Origin: Pseudomonas sp.
Lineage (GTDB): Bacteria > Pseudomonadota > Gammaproteobacteria > Pseudomonadales > Pseudomonadaceae
Direction of reading: 5' to 3'
NCBI RefSeq assembly: GCF_030147005.1
Contig: NZ_JASLAW010000210.1
Coordinates: 1 to 7,317 of the forward strand
Length of the DNA stretch: 7,317 nt
Both the position numbers and the translations under genes were made by a program. Below, piece by piece: positions 5,075-7,317 of the stretch; position 1 is the stretch's first letter, and each line of letters starts with the position of its first letter. A model generated the notes under the pieces. The model had not been told where the DNA came from. It saw only the letters and a list, made by a program, of their open reading frames with translations, and did not search any database.

Positions 5075-6670
5075 ATGCCCGTACCCGATCTGTTTCGCGA
5101 CGGCCTGGCCCGTGGTTGGAAAACCCACAATGGCGCCGCCCTCGACAACGACCTGACCCTGGAAGCCGACGTGGCCATCATCGGCAGCGGCGCCGGTGGC
5201 GGCACCACGGCGGAAATCCTTAGCGCCGCCGGCTACAAAGTGCTGTTGATCGAAGAAGGCCCACTCAAAACCAGCAGTGATTTCAAGCTGCTCGAAGACG
5301 AAGCCTATGCCAGCCTGTACCAGGAAGGAATCGGCCGCATGAGCAAGGACGGTGCGATTACCATCCTGCAGGGCCGGGCGGTGGGCGGCACCACATTGAT
5401 CAACTGGACCTCCAGCTTCCGCACGCCGGATGCCACCCTCGCCCACTGGGCCAGCGAATACGCGGTGAAGGGCCATAGCCGCACCGAGATGGCGCCGTGG
5501 TTCGAGGCAATGGAGCAGCGCCTGGGAATCGCGCCATGGGCCCTGCCGCCCAATGCCAACAACGACGTGATCCGCAAAGGCTGCGAGAAGCTCGGCTACA
5601 GTTGGCACGTGATCCCGCGCAATGTGCGCGGCTGCTTCAACCTGGGTTATTGCGGCATGGGTTGTCCGGTCAACGCCAAGCAATCGATGCTGGTGACCAC
5701 CATTCCTTCCACGCTGGAGAAAGGCGGCGAGCTGCTCTACCTGGCCCGGGCCGAGCGCCTCAAGTACCGTGGCGACACGATCAGTAGCCTGGAATGCGTG
5801 GCCATGGACGAGCGCTGCGTGGCGCCCACCGGGCGCAAGATCACCGTGAAGGCCAAACATTATGTGCTCTCGGGCGGCGGCATCAACAGCCCGGCGCTGC
5901 TGATGCGCTCGGACGCGCCCGACCCTCATTCACGGCTGGGCAAGCGCACCTTCCTGCACCTGGTGAATTTCTCCGCAGGGTTGTTCGATGAGGTCATCAA
6001 TCCCTTCTACGGGGCGCCGCAGTCGATCTATTCCGACCATTTCCAGTGGCTGGACGGCACCACCGGGAAAATGTCCTACAAGCTGGAAGCACCGCCGTTA
6101 CATCCAGGGTTGGCAAGCACCTTGTTTGGCGGCTACGGCACGCAGAACGCCTTGGACATGAGCCAGTTGCCCCATACCCACGCCATGCTCGCGCTGTTGC
6201 GAGACGGCTTTCACCCCGACAGCCCTGGTGGCGCGGTGGAATTACGCGGTGACGGTACGCCGGTGCTCGACTATCAGGTCTCGCCCTATGCCTGGGACGG
6301 CCTGCGCCGAGCCTTCCACAGCATGGCCGAGATTCAGTTCGCGGCGGGCGCCAAATCGGTCAAGCCCCTGCATCACGACGCGCGGTACGTGAGCACTTTG
6401 GCCGAGGCCCGTAGCGTGATCGACGGTCTGAACCTCGAGCTGCACCGGACCACCCTGGGCAGCGCCCATGTGATGGGCGGTTGCGCCATGGGCGAAGACC
6501 CGAAAAACGCGGTAACCGACAGCCTCGGACGCCATCACCAATTACGTAACCTGTCGATTCACGATGGCTCTTTGTTTCCCACCAGCATTGGGGCAAATCC
6601 CCAGTTGTCGGTGTACGGATTGAGCGCCCAACTGGCGTCAGCCTTGGTCGAACGTCTGAAAACAGCGTGA
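5075..6670 (+). CDS. laoA: GMC-family FAD-dependent alcohol dehydrogenase, LaoA-like
   Basis: A 531-residue GMC flavoprotein resembling long-chain alcohol oxidases and the catalytic subunit of bacterial FAD dehydrogenase complexes. The FAD-binding Rossmann motif is VAIIGSGAGGG (33-43), with Glu60 at the end of the second strand. GRAVGGTTLINW (100-111) is the GMC signature that contacts FAD. Cys187, Cys193 and Cys197 form C-x5-C-x3-C in GCFNLGYCGMGCP, like the 3Fe-4S ligands of Burkholderia FAD-glucose dehydrogenase. The C-terminal domain has the catalytic pair His465 (SAHVMGGCAMG) and Asn508 (GANPQLSVYGLS). No signal peptide is present; the N-terminus is hydrophilic. It would oxidise long-chain primary alcohols to aldehydes, feeding LaoC. 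AAGAG lies nine bases before the ATG. It follows the Tat-signal small-subunit gene after a 76-base gap holding a REP hairpin. The enzyme class is certain; the substrate comes from the described laoABCR system. Confidence 0.9.
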   Translation: MPVPDLFRDGLARGWKTHNGAALDNDLTLEADVAIIGSGAGGGTTAEILSAAGYKVLLIEEGPLKTSSDFKLLEDEAYASLYQEGIGRMSKDGAITILQGRAVGGTTLINWTSSFRTPDATLAHWASEYAVKGHSRTEMAPWFEAMEQRLGIAPWALPPNANNDVIRKGCEKLGYSWHVIPRNVRGCFNLGYCGMGCPVNAKQSMLVTTIPSTLEKGGELLYLARAERLKYRGDTISSLECVAMDERCVAPTGRKITVKAKHYVLSGGGINSPALLMRSDAPDPHSRLGKRTFLHLVNFSAGLFDEVINPFYGAPQSIYSDHFQWLDGTTGKMSYKLEAPPLHPGLASTLFGGYGTQNALDMSQLPHTHAMLALLRDGFHPDSPGGAVELRGDGTPVLDYQVSPYAWDGLRRAFHSMAEIQFAAGAKSVKPLHHDARYVSTLAEARSVIDGLNLELHRTTLGSAHVMGGCAMGEDPKNAVTDSLGRHHQLRNLSIHDGSLFPTSIGANPQLSVYGLSAQLASALVERLKTA

Positions 6671-6710
6671 AAAACCGTTTGATTCGCGGCATTTTTCTAC
6701 CTAAGTCGAC

Positions 6711-6739
6711 TTGGCCGACCGGGATGGCTGCGATACCAT
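6711..6739 (+). promoter_or_regulatory. Candidate sigma-70 promoter of coaD
   Basis: TTGGCC (6711-6716) and TACCAT (6734-6739) are separated by 17 bases; each matches the consensus at four of six positions. It would give coaD its own transcription, independent of the regulated block upstream, with a short leader before the ATG at 6774. Prediction by eye only. Confidence 0.45.
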
Positions 6740-6773
6740 CCGGTTCCCCAACGGACTCCGCCAGGACGACGCG

Positions 6774-7253
6774 ATGAACCGAGTGTTGTACCCAGGTACC
6801 TTCGACCCGATTACCAAAGGCCATGGCGATTTGGTCGAACGCGCCTCTCGCCTGTTCGACCATGTGATCATCGCGGTTGCCGCCAGCCCCAAGAAAAACC
6901 CGTTGTTTCCGCTGGAGCAACGCGTGGAGCTGGCGCGCGAAGTCACCAGGCATCTGCCTAACGTAGAAGTAGTGGGCTTTTCCACATTGCTGGCGCACTT
7001 TGCCAAGGAGCAGAACGCCAATGTGTTCCTGCGTGGCCTGCGCGCGGTATCGGATTTCGAGTATGAATTCCAGCTGGCCAACATGAACCGACAACTGGCA
7101 CCGGACGTGGAAAGCCTGTTCCTCACGCCGTCGGAGCGTTATTCGTTCATTTCTTCGACGTTGGTGCGCGAAATCGCCGCGTTGGGCGGAGATATCACCA
7201 AATTCGTGCACCCTGCGGTCGCGGACGCGCTGACGCTGCGCTTCAAGAGGTAA
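6774..7253 (+). CDS. coaD: Phosphopantetheine adenylyltransferase (PPAT)
   Basis: A 159-residue cytoplasmic nucleotidyltransferase, the normal length for bacterial CoaD. It transfers AMP from ATP to 4'-phosphopantetheine to make dephospho-CoA, the penultimate step of coenzyme A synthesis. Motifs: YPGTFDPITKGH (6-17) with the nucleotidyltransferase TxGH signature (Thr14-His17); ASPKKNP with Lys41, corresponding to the substrate-binding Lys42 of E. coli; FLRGLRAVSDFEYE (85-98) with Arg87; and ISSTLVRE (126-133), the C-terminal nucleotide-binding motif. The ATG at 6774 is set by AGGA seven bases upstream and by family length. It starts 103 bases after the oxidoreductase stop and probably has its own promoter. 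It is essential housekeeping; adjacency to the lao genes is also seen in P. aeruginosa. Confidence 0.97.
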   Translation: MNRVLYPGTFDPITKGHGDLVERASRLFDHVIIAVAASPKKNPLFPLEQRVELAREVTRHLPNVEVVGFSTLLAHFAKEQNANVFLRGLRAVSDFEYEFQLANMNRQLAPDVESLFLTPSERYSFISSTLVREIAALGGDITKFVHPAVADALTLRFKR

Positions 7254-7260
7254 GGCTCAC

Positions 7261-7302
7261 TGTGGCGAGGGCGCTTGCTCCCGCCGGACTGCGTAGCAGT
7301 CC
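7261..7302. repeat. REP-type element downstream of coaD
   Basis: This has two parts: an imperfect palindrome, GGCGAGGGCGCTTGCTCCCGCC (7264-7285), and a perfect hairpin GGACTGC-GTA-GCAGTCC (7286-7302). The combination GTGGCGAGGGxGCTTGCTCCCGC plus GGxCTGCGxAGCAGxCC is a common intergenic element of P. fluorescens-type genomes and differs from the other three REP copies in this window, so at least two REP families are present. It may serve as the 3' end hairpin of coaD; the following AT-rich bases are not a clean T-tract. The element may continue beyond the window. Confidence 0.75.
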
Positions 7303-7317
7303 CAATTATTTAAAGTA

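Noticed and set aside
4375..5208. 277-codon minus-strand open frame across laoB and the laoB-laoA gap
   Set aside because: It overlaps the ends of laoC and laoA and the REP hairpin; its product is Ala/Arg/Pro-rich without motifs, while the + strand encodes a Tat signal and a recognisable small-subunit C-terminus.
4931..5929. 332-codon minus-strand open frame opposite laoA
   Set aside because: The + strand has clear GMC FAD motifs here; the antisense product is His/Ala/Gly-rich with no family features.
6669..6697. Possible terminator after laoA (GAAAAACCG pairing with CGGCATTTTTC)
   Set aside because: The stem is mostly A-T with a two-base bulge and no T-tract beyond the arm itself; too weak to call.
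6360..7211. 283-codon minus-strand open frame opposite the end of laoA and coaD
   Set aside because: It spans two confidently identified genes and the gap between them, and has no domain signature.
1..7317. Horizontally acquired island, CRISPR array, toxin-antitoxin or phage defence system
   Set aside because: Base composition and codon use look uniform, neighbours are housekeeping genes, and no integrase, direct repeat array or small toxin-like pair is visible.

Overview
The window looks like chromosomal DNA of a fluorescent Pseudomonas (P. fluorescens group). The evidence is the high G+C content, the gene set and order around coaD, and several REP-type palindromes between genes with the GGGAGCxxGCTTGCTC-like core typical of these genomes. 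No insertion sequence, prophage, CRISPR array, tRNA or rRNA is visible. No stretch over 300 bases lacks a gene; the longest gaps are about 145 bases or less and are accounted for below.

Layout. Positions 1-45 hold the last 14 codons of a gene that best fits rsmD (16S rRNA m2G966 methyltransferase). A degenerate REP pair follows, then a YheT-type alpha/beta hydrolase on the + strand (178-1173). A near-perfect REP inverted pair (1174-1267) separates it from a convergent minus-strand pair: sseA, a 3-mercaptopyruvate sulfurtransferase (1292-2146), lying 33 bases downstream of a TetR-family regulator (2180-2851). The regulator is divergent from a three-gene + strand block: a class-3-like aldehyde dehydrogenase (2996-4423), a small Tat-signal protein (4453-4998) and a GMC-family flavoprotein (5075-6670). 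The window ends with the housekeeping gene coaD (6774-7253) and another REP element.

The central four genes match, in content, order and position next to coaD, the laoRCBA locus (laoABCR) described in P. aeruginosa for oxidation of long-chain alcohols, for example those released from SDS or alkanes. LaoA would oxidise the alcohol to the aldehyde, LaoC the aldehyde to the fatty acid, and LaoR would repress the block. An 18-base sequence with perfect 6-base inverted arms lies exactly between the candidate -35 and -10 boxes in front of laoC and is the obvious LaoR operator candidate.

The most interesting reading is structural. LaoB has a twin-arginine signal ending in a lipobox and a C-terminal region like the gluconate 2-dehydrogenase/FAD-glucose dehydrogenase small (gamma, 'hitchhiker') subunit. 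LaoA has no signal peptide but carries the GMC FAD and catalytic motifs plus a C-x5-C-x3-C motif like the 3Fe-4S site of direct-electron-transfer FAD-glucose dehydrogenase. This suggests a lipid-anchored, Tat-exported LaoA-LaoB alcohol dehydrogenase whose usual cytochrome subunit is not encoded here, while LaoC appears cytoplasmic. That model is inference from motifs.
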